This document shows positions 1 to 7,306 of a stretch of 51,896 nucleotides of DNA, piece after piece. Origin of the DNA: an uncultured Rhizobium sp. (GTDB taxonomy: Bacteria > Pseudomonadota > Alphaproteobacteria > Rhizobiales > Rhizobiaceae); NCBI GenBank assembly GCA_945952315.1, contig CAMFIE010000029.1, positions 1 to 51,896 of the forward strand. Reading direction: 5' to 3'. The notes below the pieces were generated by a model that had not been told where the DNA came from, ran no database searches, and saw only the letters and a program-made list of their open reading frames with translations. Positions within the stretch are counted from its first letter, which is position 1; each line of letters opens with the position of its first letter. The position numbers were made by a program, and so were the translations under genes.

Positions 1-16
1 ACGTCATCCCATTCCG

Positions 17-217
17 TCAAGCATAAACCGACGTGGCTTTGTAACGGCGCTTACTCTCAATCTTCAGGCCGATATCGCTGCGGGCGCGGATCGACAGGCG
101 ATCCACGTCCAGACGTTTGGCGACATTCTCGTAGTAGGTTGACGGGGCGATCGGCAGCAGTCTGCAGATCGGCTCGACCCCGAACACACCACGGTGTTCG
201 TCGATGAACGAAATCAT
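17..217 (-). pseudogene. IS3-family transposase OrfB, N-terminal fragment
   Basis: The 66 codons match the start of IS3-family OrfB proteins, with an FIDEHRGVFGVEPICRLL stretch and an APSTYY motif, then diverge after about residue 55 and stop. An intact OrfB has about 270-300 residues and carries the DDE catalytic core (rve domain), which is absent here. Its ATG overlaps the orfA stop codon as ATGA at 214-217, so translation would be coupled to orfA. The fragment cannot encode an active transposase, and the element can only move if another copy supplies the enzyme. The cause (deletion or recombination) lies at the left edge of the window and cannot be resolved. Confidence 0.8.
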
Positions 218-540
218 CGCTTGAAGGGGCGGTCGAGCTCCGCCATGGCGAAATAAGCAGACGCCTTGCGCAAAATATCGTTGGCCTGACGAAGCTCCCG
301 GTTCTCCCGTTCCAGAGCCTTCACCTTCTCGGCCACATCGCTCGGCAGGCCTGCTCGTTTACCGCTGTCGACCTCGGTCTTCTTCACCCATTCATGCAAC
401 GTGGCTGGCGAGCAGCCAATCTTGGAAGCGATAGATGAAACGGCAGCCCAGCGTGATGGATGCTCGGCCTCGTGGTCCAGCACCATACGGATGGCACGTT
501 GACGGACTTCAGGTGAAAACTTGTTCGTTGTCTTACTCAT
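214..540 (-). CDS. IS3-family transposase OrfA
   Basis: This is the small DNA-binding protein of an IS3 element, 108 residues and full length for the family. The N-terminal half is a helix-turn-helix of the HTH_8/transposase_8 type ([20 protein letters not shown], then a [12 protein letters not shown] recognition region). The C-terminal third is a leucine-zipper-like coiled coil ([22 protein letters not shown]) that in this family mediates oligomerisation. The C-terminal ELDRPFKR is typical of the family. OrfA normally represses or assists transposition and contributes the N-terminus of the OrfAB fusion. Here the orfB partner is truncated, so this copy is probably a relic. Confidence 0.88.
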   Translation of the reverse strand: MSKTTNKFSPEVRQRAIRMVLDHEAEHPSRWAAVSSIASKIGCSPATLHEWVKKTEVDSGKRAGLPSDVAEKVKALERENRELRQANDILRKASAYFAMAELDRPFKR

Positions 541-563
541 GATGACTCCACTTTCTCAGAAGT

Positions 564-593
564 TGGAGCCTCCGGCAAACCCGGTGCGGTTCA
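564..593. repeat. Probable terminal inverted repeat of the IS3 element
   Basis: About 30 bp between orfA and the interrupted ImmA gene read inward from 593 (minus strand) as TGAACCGCACCGGGTTTGCC and continue to 564. This has the look of the imperfect terminal repeats of IS3 elements. The downstream gene frame becomes recognisable as protein sequence immediately outside 593, which supports this as the insertion boundary. The matching repeat at the other end is outside the window or lost. Confidence 0.6.
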
Positions 594-642
594 CTGGTCT
601 GACGCGGACTCTGTTGAGTGGAACAGGTTCCCACTTCGAGAG

Positions 643-1410
643 ATGGCAAAACGCGGCTGGATTAAAGGCACTGATCTGGCGGTATCCGCCCGCACCTGGT
701 TTCATCAAGTAGCCGGGCCTCAGTTCGCCACAGCTCTTCACCGCAAGAAAATGCACAGCGGAAACGCACCGAACGAGCACGCGCTCCTGGCGTGGCAAGC
801 GCGTGTTCTTCAGAAGGCAAGAGACGATTTCGAAGCGGGTTTGATCGGCGAGTTTACCTTGGACGACCGCTGGTTGGGTCAGTTGGTCGCTCTCACGAAA
901 GATCGTGACGGGCCACGCAAGGCCAGGGATCTCCTTGGTCGAAACGGCATCGGCATGGTCGTTCAAAGCCATCTTCCCGGGACATACCTCGACGGCGCGG
1001 CAATGGTCGCTCCATTTGGAAATCCTGTTGTCGCGCTTACGCTTCGGTTCGATCGTTTAGATAACTTCTGGTTCGTACTGTTCCACGAGCTGGGACACGT
1101 CTTCCTGCATCTGTATAACTCTCTTCGCTTCGATTTCTTCGATGAGGAAGATGGCCATAAGGGCGATCAATATGAAGAAGACGCGGACAAGTTCTCCCTG
1201 GACCATCTCATACCGCAAGATGCGTGGCGCAAGTGCCTCTCTCGTTTTGCGCTGACGGAAGAGGCCGTCCTCATCGATGCAGAGAAGCTCGGGATCAGCG
1301 CGAGCATCATTGCCGGCAGGATCAGGAAGGAGAGGAATGACTTTCGACTCTTCACCAACTTGGTCGGGTCAGGAAGTGTCCGGGCTCAATTTGAGGGGCT
1401 GATGGAATGA
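643..1410 (+). CDS. ImmA/IrrE-family metallopeptidase, 5' end removed by IS insertion
   Basis: The zinc-peptidase motif HELGH is at about residues 148-152 of the 255-residue product, followed by VFLH and an acidic stretch (YEEDADKFS) that should supply the third ligand. This is the ImmA/IrrE (DUF955) fold; family members cleave or regulate repressors or antitoxins in the cytoplasm. The ATG at 643 is probably not the original start. The frame is open back to the IS end at 594 and reads WNRFPLREMAKRGW, the conserved linker that in HTH-ImmA fusion proteins follows an N-terminal Xre DNA-binding domain. The IS3 element therefore appears to have removed the HTH part. The stop overlaps the next start as ATGA. 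Residual expression would need a promoter from the IS end. Confidence 0.8.
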   Translation: MAKRGWIKGTDLAVSARTWFHQVAGPQFATALHRKKMHSGNAPNEHALLAWQARVLQKARDDFEAGLIGEFTLDDRWLGQLVALTKDRDGPRKARDLLGRNGIGMVVQSHLPGTYLDGAAMVAPFGNPVVALTLRFDRLDNFWFVLFHELGHVFLHLYNSLRFDFFDEEDGHKGDQYEEDADKFSLDHLIPQDAWRKCLSRFALTEEAVLIDAEKLGISASIIAGRIRKERNDFRLFTNLVGSGSVRAQFEGLME

Positions 1411-2489
1411 AGCTAACTCCCAGCATGTATGTTCCTTCGCTACGGTGGCGCCAGGGCGAATACCAGGCGCTGTTCCGTCTCAGTGACGCAGCGAAACAGT
1501 TTGTTGTTCCGTTCATACTTGTCCCCGAACCGGAATACGACTTCGAGGAAGGTCGACCGAAAAAGACGGTTCAAGAGCAGGTCCACACTTTTCCGAAGCG
1601 CTACCAGCAAAAGTGGGGCAAGAGACCCGCTTGGATTGACGTGCACGCGAATATCGCCACGACAAGCATGGCGGATGGCCAACCGCCCATGTCGTTCGTC
1701 TTCGAAGAAATTCGAAGTTTCGGATCGAGGGCTGTGCCAATCACCTCACTGGATGCCCCGTCATCCGTCAATGCTATTGTCGCCGGCATCGCGGCAGTCG
1801 ACAAGCTCGGCGTCGGAATCCGGGCTCGACTTGAGCATGTGATGAAGCCCAATTTCGATGCTCGATTAATCGCACTGATCTCGTCGATTGGCCTCACACG
1901 AGAGCACACAGACCTCATCATCGATCTCGGCGCTCCGAATTTCCAGCCCTACGCGGACTTCGCCGATGGGTTGATAGCGGCGATGGAGAATGTGTCGGAT
2001 CTGACAAGCTACCGTTCCCTGGTGATGATCGGCACAGGTTTCCCTCAGATACTCGCCATCGACAAACCGGGAGGCTACCTGCAGCGGCACGACTGGCTTT
2101 TTTACAAAGCATTGCGCGCCAAGCTCGCCGGGATTGGCCGGATTCCGAATTTTGGAGATTACACGATCGTCCACCCGGAGTTCACCGCCCAGGACATGCG
2201 CTTGCTGAAGCCCGCAGGCAAGATCGTCTACACCGCGGGCGACACATGGAATGTTCGAAAAGGTGGAGCTTTTAGAGCTGACCCGGAGCAAATGCACACG
2301 CACTGCGATAGCATTGTCAAATCAGGCCAGTTTTGCGGCCCGCACTTTTCAGCGGGCGACGAGTACATCGATCGGTGTGCGAAGAAGCTTGCAACGCCCT
2401 CAAATCTGACACGCTGGAAGGAAAATGGCATCAGCCATCATATCATGCATGTGCTGGCTGATCTCGCCACGCCGAGCGTTGCACCATGA
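1407..2489 (+). CDS. Beta-family protein (PF14350-like), function unknown
   Basis: The 360-residue protein begins with YVPSLRWRQGEYQALFRL and continues with EGRPKKTVQEQV and RPAWIDV. I associate this pattern with the beta-protein family (PF14350), from memory and unverified. No membrane segment or signal peptide is seen, so it should be cytoplasmic. The family's biochemical role is not established. In other genomes it tends to lie near ImmA-like and sce7726-like genes, which suggests a role in defence or a toxin system. The ATG is fused to the stop of the ImmA gene (ATGA, 1407-1410), giving translational coupling. The last 47 bp overlap the convergent sce7726-like gene, so the two transcripts would be complementary there. 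Confidence 0.7.
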   Translation: MKLTPSMYVPSLRWRQGEYQALFRLSDAAKQFVVPFILVPEPEYDFEEGRPKKTVQEQVHTFPKRYQQKWGKRPAWIDVHANIATTSMADGQPPMSFVFEEIRSFGSRAVPITSLDAPSSVNAIVAGIAAVDKLGVGIRARLEHVMKPNFDARLIALISSIGLTREHTDLIIDLGAPNFQPYADFADGLIAAMENVSDLTSYRSLVMIGTGFPQILAIDKPGGYLQRHDWLFYKALRAKLAGIGRIPNFGDYTIVHPEFTAQDMRLLKPAGKIVYTAGDTWNVRKGGAFRADPEQMHTHCDSIVKSGQFCGPHFSAGDEYIDRCAKKLATPSNLTRWKENGISHHIMHVLADLATPSVAP

Positions 2490-3033
2490 AATTGCGAATT
2501 GCCGTTATTAGATCGGCGATAGGCATCTGAGCGGCCAGATCGATATAGAGCTGCAACCTGCTTCGCTTGAGTTCACGCGGCGATGCGCCGAATCCTGCCA
2601 ACAGCTCGGCAGCCTCTGAATGCCAGAGCAAATGAGCAACGTGAATGGCATCGACAGTCGGATTGGCGCGAGCGCGCCGCACTGTTTCAAAGGCGATGCC
2701 ACCCCGCAGTCCTTTTTCAGCCCTGATCAGACCGCACCAGTCAGGGACGATCCGCTCTGCTTTTGCCAGGTGTTTGTCAGCGCAGACAAGAGTAAGCCTG
2801 CTCAGCCCCTTCGAATAAAATTCCAGCTGCCCCGGAAGTCGGTCGAGCGTATCGAGACTGCTTTTGATTTCGAAACCATGGACCTCCGCAGATATAACTG
2901 CGACATCAATCCTCACCTTGGCGTGCGACAGACCAAGTTCGTCGACGATGATGACATCGTCGGTCTTGTGGTAGGAACGGAGCTTCTTTCTGTGAAGCGC
3001 GGCCCTGATTTCCTGATCGGTTGTTGCTAGCAT
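2443..3033 (-). CDS. sce7726-like protein with PD-(D/E)xK / RecB-type nuclease motifs
   Basis: Three ATG codons lie in a row at 3039, 3036 and 3033. The AGGGG at 3042-3046 is best spaced (8 nt) for the ATG at 3033, so that start is used; from the first ATG the protein would have 198 residues. Numbered from that first ATG, motifs visible are RID (Asp45), EIK (Glu57, Lys59) and QLEFY (Gln71-Tyr75). This is the D, ExK, QxxxY order of RecB/Cas4-like PD-(D/E)xK nucleases. The overall pattern resembles the sce7726 family, which has no fixed function. It is convergent with the beta-family gene and overlaps its end. A DNA- or RNA-cleaving effector is an inference from the motifs. Confidence 0.7.
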   Translation of the reverse strand: MLATTDQEIRAALHRKKLRSYHKTDDVIIVDELGLSHAKVRIDVAVISAEVHGFEIKSSLDTLDRLPGQLEFYSKGLSRLTLVCADKHLAKAERIVPDWCGLIRAEKGLRGGIAFETVRRARANPTVDAIHVAHLLWHSEAAELLAGFGASPRELKRSRLQLYIDLAAQMPIADLITAIRNFMVQRSAWRDQPAHA

Positions 3034-3139
3034 CATCATATCCCCTGATCACAGCTTTTGGCCCATTTCATAGCTGCGGCCAAGTCGCAATTCTCATCGG
3101 CTATCCAAAAAACTGCCGTCGATAGTTTCGGCCGCCTCA

Positions 3140-4282
3140 TCAAACGATCCCCCATGCCCGAAACCTCCCCCTCCCGGTCATCTCGCGCAAGCCGAGCTCC
3201 AACACGATCCGCCGCGCCGCCTGCGGCGTCATGTTCAGCGTCTTGGCCACCATCCCGGCCGACACCAACGGTTTTACCATGACCAGCTCGACCAGCCCCG
3301 GCAACTTTGAAGACGTCCGCCGCCCCTCCACTTTCCGGTCCATAATCGTCTTCGCGAGTGTCAACCGGTCATGCTCCTTCATCCCGATCTCCGCGGCCGC
3401 CAAAAATCCGCGGGCAATGGCGAGCAACCGCGTCTCCTGATCACGATGCCGGCGCCGATCGACGGGGATGGTTTTCAGGCCAAGGTTGATTGTGGCCAGA
3501 TGGGCGCCGGTGGTGATGCCGGCTTCCCGTAAAAGGGACGCGGCAAGCAGCCGGCCGAGCCAGGGCGCGTGCTGAAGCACAGACAGTTCGTTCCACGCAT
3601 CCAAGGCAATGATCGCCTGCAGCACCGCTGGCAATTCTTGAGCCTGCCGCAGGACGCCGCGCCATTCCTCCAGCCGAGCATCCTCGTCCCAGTCGAGATC
3701 ATAGACGAGAGGGTCTCGTTCGCGAGTATCGGCCGAAGCCCGACCGGGCTTTCTTGCTTGTGCAATCGCCGCTTCGGATCGCGCGAGCACCGCATCGATG
3801 GCGGCATAGTCAAGGCCGAGGGGATTTTCGGCATCAACCCCCTCTTCCCGTTCTCCTTCCCGATCGACCATGGTCTCGCGCCGGATGGCACGTATCCCCA
3901 CGTCCTCCGCGCCGACCGCCGCGATCTCCGACGTCTGGCGCAGCGCCCGCAAACCCTCTGCGGACAGAGCCCAGTCGGGTAACTGCCCGGAAATCCGCCG
4001 GCGGGTGCGCAAGACGTCGCGGGCGATGGTGAGCTCGTGGGTCGGGGTGCGAATATCCTTCGTGGCGTCGTGGAGGACGAGGTCTTCGAGATGGACGAGT
4101 TCGCCGTCGATCCAGAGCGAGGCGCAGGCATCGACGAAGTTTTGGCGTTCGAGGACGCCCGCGCCGACCGGTGAGCGGGCGATGCGCTCGTCCAGACGCG
4201 CCAGTGCGATACCGGCGCGGAATGCCGGCTCCATCAGAGCTGCCATGCTGATTTTTGCGAGATCGTAAGCCATTGAAATCAT
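3140..4282 (-). CDS. DUF1612 / HTH_13 protein (RHE_PE00001 family)
   Basis: This 380-residue protein belongs to a family common on rhizobial replicons and named after a Rhizobium etli plasmid gene. Most of the sequence is the DUF1612 region: an [22 protein letters not shown] motif split by [22 protein letters not shown], with a charged middle part at about residues 125-190. The last 45 residues ([20 protein letters not shown] and on to [11 protein letters not shown]) form a helix-turn-helix, so it probably binds DNA. The role is unknown; Fic/DinG-like or regulatory functions have no support here. A second in-frame ATG lies at 4273, and neither start has a clear ribosome site. The gene is divergent from the integrase, and a 13-bp dyad at 4292-4304 lies just upstream, possibly its own operator. 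Confidence 0.75.
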   Translation of the reverse strand: MISMAYDLAKISMAALMEPAFRAGIALARLDERIARSPVGAGVLERQNFVDACASLWIDGELVHLEDLVLHDATKDIRTPTHELTIARDVLRTRRRISGQLPDWALSAEGLRALRQTSEIAAVGAEDVGIRAIRRETMVDREGEREEGVDAENPLGLDYAAIDAVLARSEAAIAQARKPGRASADTRERDPLVYDLDWDEDARLEEWRGVLRQAQELPAVLQAIIALDAWNELSVLQHAPWLGRLLAASLLREAGITTGAHLATINLGLKTIPVDRRRHRDQETRLLAIARGFLAAAEIGMKEHDRLTLAKTIMDRKVEGRRTSSKLPGLVELVMVKPLVSAGMVAKTLNMTPQAARRIVLELGLREMTGRGRFRAWGIV

Positions 4283-4291
4283 GGTAAACGA

Positions 4292-4304
4292 TTCGTTAAA
4301 CGAA
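4292..4304. promoter_or_regulatory. 13-bp dyad upstream of the DUF1612/HTH gene
   Basis: The sequence TTCGTTAAACGAA is an odd-length palindrome with 6-bp arms, placed 10 bp upstream of the first ATG of the helix-turn-helix gene. Position and symmetry fit an autoregulatory operator, but no protein is known to bind it. Confidence 0.4.
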
Positions 4305-4358
4305 CTCTATCTGTATTTTGGGGTTCCTCACATGGTATGCTTGACTTCGGATGGCATA

Positions 4359-4387
4359 ACTATCGATAGGGTCCAAGTATCGATAGT
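4359..4387. repeat. 29-bp inverted repeat, candidate recombinase site
   Basis: Two perfect 10-bp arms, ACTATCGATA (4359-4368) and TATCGATAGT (4378-4387), flank a 9-bp centre. Each arm itself contains the palindrome ATCGAT. The site lies in the 172-bp gap between the divergent DUF1612 and tyrosine recombinase genes, 68 bp before the recombinase start. Arms of about 10-12 bp around a short asymmetric spacer are the usual layout of a tyrosine recombinase crossover site, so this may be the resolution site. An operator for one of the flanking genes is the alternative; a TTGACT at 4341-4346 could be a -35 element leading into the left arm. Confidence 0.5.
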
Positions 4388-4454
4388 GATGGATTAAAGC
4401 GCGCAAAAGACATAGAGTGGGCGCAAACACCTTGCTTTCGAACGGGGATTCGCG

Positions 4455-5615
4455 GTGAAAAGAGCCTTGGTGTCGGATGCGGTCAGCAGGCGGGCGGAAG
4501 AACTGGATGCGCTGGACGCAATCCTGCCCTTTAACCGGCGCGATCAACTGGCAGCGCTGCTGACGGATGACGATGTGGAAACGCTGAAGCATCTGGCGCG
4601 CACGGGCATGGGCGACAACACGCTGCGCGCGCTGAGCTCTGATCTCGGCTATCTCGAAAGCTGGTGCACGTTGGCGACCGGTGATGATCTTCCCTGGCCG
4701 GCGCCGGAAACCTTGTTGCTGAAATTCGTGGCGCATCATCTGTTCGATCCCGCCACTCGCGCCGCCGACCCCGCCCATGGCATGCCGAGCGAGGTGGAAG
4801 AGGGGCTGCGCAGCCTCGGTCTTCTGCGCAGCGACGGCCCACACGCCCCGTCGACAGTCCGGCGACGGCTGACGTCCTGGTCTATCCTCACCCGCTGGCG
4901 GGGACTGGAAGGGGCCTTTTCCAGTGTTTCGCTGAAGACAGCTCTCAGGCTCGCCGCGCGCGCTGCGGGACGCCCGCGCCAGCGCAAGAGCCGCCAGGCC
5001 GTCACCGCCGATATTCTCGGGCAGTTGATTGCAACCTGCAGCACCGACCGGCTGGTGGACCTGCGGGACCGCGCCATTCTTCTGGTTGCCTTTGCATCGG
5101 GTGGCAGGCGGCGCTCGGAGCTTGCCAATCTCCGGGTGGAGGATCTTGCCGAAGAAGAGCCGGTGGCGGCAGAGCCTGCCAATCCCGCCTCCCCTCTCCT
5201 GCCCTGTCTTTCGCTGCATCTCGGCCGAACCAAGACAACGACAGCGGATGATGACGCCACATCGCTGCTCATCGGCCGGCCCGTCGAAATCTTGCGCCAA
5301 TGGCTTGAGACGGCCGGGATCACGAGCGGGCCGGTCTTCCGGCGTATCGATCAGTGGGGCAATCTGAGCTGGCGACCCCTTTCCCCCCAGTCGATCAATC
5401 TTGTCGTCAAGGACAGATGCAGGAAGGCGGGGCTGGATGCCGACCGCTTTTCTGCGCATGGGCTGCGTTCGGGCTTTCTGACCGAAGCGGCCAATCGTGG
5501 CATTCCCATTCAGGAAGCGATGCAGCAATCGCAGCACAAATCCGTCTCGCAGGCTTCCGCCTATTATAACAACGCCGAGCGGCGAATGGGCCGCGCCGCC
5601 CGCCTGATCGTTTAG
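4455..5615 (+). CDS. Tyrosine recombinase / integrase
   Basis: This is a 386-residue site-specific recombinase with a complete catalytic set: Arg219 in GRRRSEL, Lys260 in GRTKT, His335 and Arg338 in AHGLRSG, His361 in QSQHKS, and the nucleophile Tyr370 or Tyr371 in ASAYYN. The N-terminal 150 residues form the SAM-like core-binding domain (NTLRALSSDLGYLESWC). The start is GTG, preceded by GGGGA at 4444-4448. Such enzymes next to repABC commonly resolve plasmid multimers or integrate elements; no attachment-type tRNA gene is nearby, so resolution is the more likely role. The 29-bp inverted repeat at 4359-4387 is a candidate target. Confidence 0.88.
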   Translation: MKRALVSDAVSRRAEELDALDAILPFNRRDQLAALLTDDDVETLKHLARTGMGDNTLRALSSDLGYLESWCTLATGDDLPWPAPETLLLKFVAHHLFDPATRAADPAHGMPSEVEEGLRSLGLLRSDGPHAPSTVRRRLTSWSILTRWRGLEGAFSSVSLKTALRLAARAAGRPRQRKSRQAVTADILGQLIATCSTDRLVDLRDRAILLVAFASGGRRRSELANLRVEDLAEEEPVAAEPANPASPLLPCLSLHLGRTKTTTADDDATSLLIGRPVEILRQWLETAGITSGPVFRRIDQWGNLSWRPLSPQSINLVVKDRCRKAGLDADRFSAHGLRSGFLTEAANRGIPIQEAMQQSQHKSVSQASAYYNNAERRMGRAARLIV

Positions 5616-5709
5616 CGCGACACGCGCAAAAGAGATCGACCGAACGGTCCAGAATTGAACGGGAAAGCAGGCTGGCTGCCCGGCTCACGCGCTCTATATC
5701 GACCTCGCA

Positions 5710-5736
5710 TCTGTTCCGACCGGGGTTCGGAACAGA
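5710..5736. promoter_or_regulatory. 27-bp perfect inverted repeat upstream of phrB
   Basis: The arms TCTGTTCCGA (5710-5719) and TCGGAACAGA (5727-5736) are perfect and separated by 7 bp. The element ends 19 bp before the phrB ATG. No T-run follows on either strand, so it does not look like an intrinsic terminator for the integrase gene. A regulator-binding site or an mRNA leader hairpin for phrB is more likely. It does not match the alphaproteobacterial LexA box GTTC-N7-GTTC. Confidence 0.5.
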
Positions 5737-5755
5737 AACCCGGGGGACGATTGGC

Positions 5756-7306
5756 ATGGCTGGGACGATTCGCAATCTGGTGGTGGTTCTCGGCGACCAG
5801 CTTTCGAGGAACCTGACCAGTCTTTCGGGCTTTGATCCCGCCCGCGACCTGATCCTGATGGCCGAAGTGATGGCGGAGGCCACCTATGTGCGCCACCACA
5901 AGCAGAAAATCGCCTTCATCTTCTCCGCGATGCGCCATTTTGCAGAAGCTCTCAAGCAGGATGGCTTCCCTGTGCGCTATACATGTATCGATGATCCGGA
6001 CAATGCAGGCTCGTTCACCGGCGAGGTCCGCCGCGCGGTCGAGGCCTGTGCCCCGCAGCGCATCATCGTCACCGAGCCGGGCGAGTGGCGCGTGCTGCAG
6101 GAAATCGAGGATTGGCAAAGACTGACCGGCCTTCCGGTCGACATTCTCGAAGATCGCCGCTTCCTGTGCTCGCGCAGCGCCTTTGCCGCCTTTGCCCGCG
6201 GCCGCTCACGCATGACGATGGAATTCTTCTATCGCGATATGCGCAAGAAAACCGGCCTGCTGATGGAGGGGGATCTGCCGGTGGGCGGCAAATGGAATTT
6301 CGATATCGAAAACCGAAAGCCGGCCGCCCCGGACCTGTTGCGACCGAAACGCCGCACCTTTGCCCCGGATCAGATGACAAGGGCGGTGCTCGAGACCGTG
6401 GAGCGGCTCTTCCCGCAGCATTTCGGTTCGCTTTCGCATTTTGGCTTCGCCGTAACCGGCCAAGAAGCGGAACAGGTGCTCGATGACTTCATCCGCGACC
6501 ATCTACCCGCTTTCGGCGCAACGCAGGACGCGATGCTGACCGACGATCCCTTTCTCGATCACGCCCTGCTGTCCTTTTATCTCAATATCGGTTTTCTCGA
6601 TCCGCTTTCAGTTTCGCGCGCTGCCGAGCGGGCCTATCTGGAAGGTCATGCGCCTCTCAATGCGGTCGAGGGCTTCATTCGCCAGATCATCGGCTGGCGC
6701 GAATATGTGCGCGGCGTCTATTGGCTGAAAGGGCCGGACTATGCGCATGAAAATTTTCTCGATCATCGCCGCCCCCTCCCCGCCTTTTACTGGACGGGAA
6801 AAACCGTGATGAACTGCGTGTCCACCGTGGTGCGGCAGACAGCGGATCTCGCCTATGCCCACCATATCCAGAGGCTGATGATCACCGGCAATTTTGCGCT
6901 CCTTGCAGGCATTGATCCGCATGCGGTGCACGAATGGTATCTCGAGGTTTATGCCGATGCCTTCGAATGGGTCGAGCTGCCAAATGTGATCGGCATGAGC
7001 CAGTTTGCCGATGGCGGCTTTCTTGGAACCAAGCCCTATGCCGCAAGTGCCAACTATATCAACCGCATGTCCGATTACTGCACGACCTGCGCCTATGATC
7101 CCAAAAAGCGCACGGGGGAGGGAGCCTGTCCTTTCAACGCTCTTTACTGGGACTTTCTGGCCCGTCACGAAGAAAGGCTTGCAGCCAATCATCGCCTCGC
7201 CCAGCCCTATGCCACCTGGAACCGGATGTCGCCCTCTGACCGTGAAGAAATCCGGAAACAGGCCGCCGGATTTCTTTCTCGCCTCGATAGCGGCAAACCG
7301 GTCTAG
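5756..7306 (+). CDS. phrB: PhrB-like (6-4) photolyase of the iron-sulfur FeS-BCP class
   Basis: This cytoplasmic enzyme should repair UV (6-4) photoproducts with light, using FAD and a bacterial-type antenna chromophore. The 516 residues are full length. Four cysteines, Cys354, Cys442, Cys445 and Cys458, match the spacing of the 4Fe-4S ligands of Agrobacterium PhrB, each shifted by four. The paired histidines of YAHHIQRLM (369-370) match its catalytic pair. The N-terminal Rossmann domain starts LVVVLGDQLS. The start has GGGGGA upstream. The stop shares the bases CTAG (7303-7306) with the convergent repC stop. The gene lies inside the replicon maintenance block, between integrase and repC, but is not expected to take part in replication. 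Confidence 0.92.
   Translation: MAGTIRNLVVVLGDQLSRNLTSLSGFDPARDLILMAEVMAEATYVRHHKQKIAFIFSAMRHFAEALKQDGFPVRYTCIDDPDNAGSFTGEVRRAVEACAPQRIIVTEPGEWRVLQEIEDWQRLTGLPVDILEDRRFLCSRSAFAAFARGRSRMTMEFFYRDMRKKTGLLMEGDLPVGGKWNFDIENRKPAAPDLLRPKRRTFAPDQMTRAVLETVERLFPQHFGSLSHFGFAVTGQEAEQVLDDFIRDHLPAFGATQDAMLTDDPFLDHALLSFYLNIGFLDPLSVSRAAERAYLEGHAPLNAVEGFIRQIIGWREYVRGVYWLKGPDYAHENFLDHRRPLPAFYWTGKTVMNCVSTVVRQTADLAYAHHIQRLMITGNFALLAGIDPHAVHEWYLEVYADAFEWVELPNVIGMSQFADGGFLGTKPYAASANYINRMSDYCTTCAYDPKKRTGEGACPFNALYWDFLARHEERLAANHRLAQPYATWNRMSPSDREEIRKQAAGFLSRLDSGKPV

Larger units (their letters stand above)
1..593 (-). mobile_element. IS3-family insertion sequence, partial
   Basis: The minus strand carries an orfA/orfB pair typical of IS3 elements. 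One end is visible: the sequence just before the interrupted ImmA gene reads, from the junction inward on the minus strand, TGAACCGCACCGGG and continues to about 564. This looks like a terminal inverted repeat of an IS3 element, whose ends usually begin with TG. The other end is not present: orfB loses recognisable similarity after about 55 codons, near position 50. The element is therefore truncated at its 3' side or joined to other DNA there. Because only one end is present, no target duplication can be identified. IS3 membership is well supported by the proteins; the exact boundary at 593 is inferred. Confidence 0.7.

Noticed and set aside
521-712. Small open frame across the IS end
   Set aside because: It spans the terminal repeat and an unrelated frame of the ImmA gene, so it is not a gene.
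5616-5755. The inverted repeat before phrB as a terminator of the integrase gene
   Set aside because: There is no T-run on either strand and the element is much closer to phrB than to the integrase stop.
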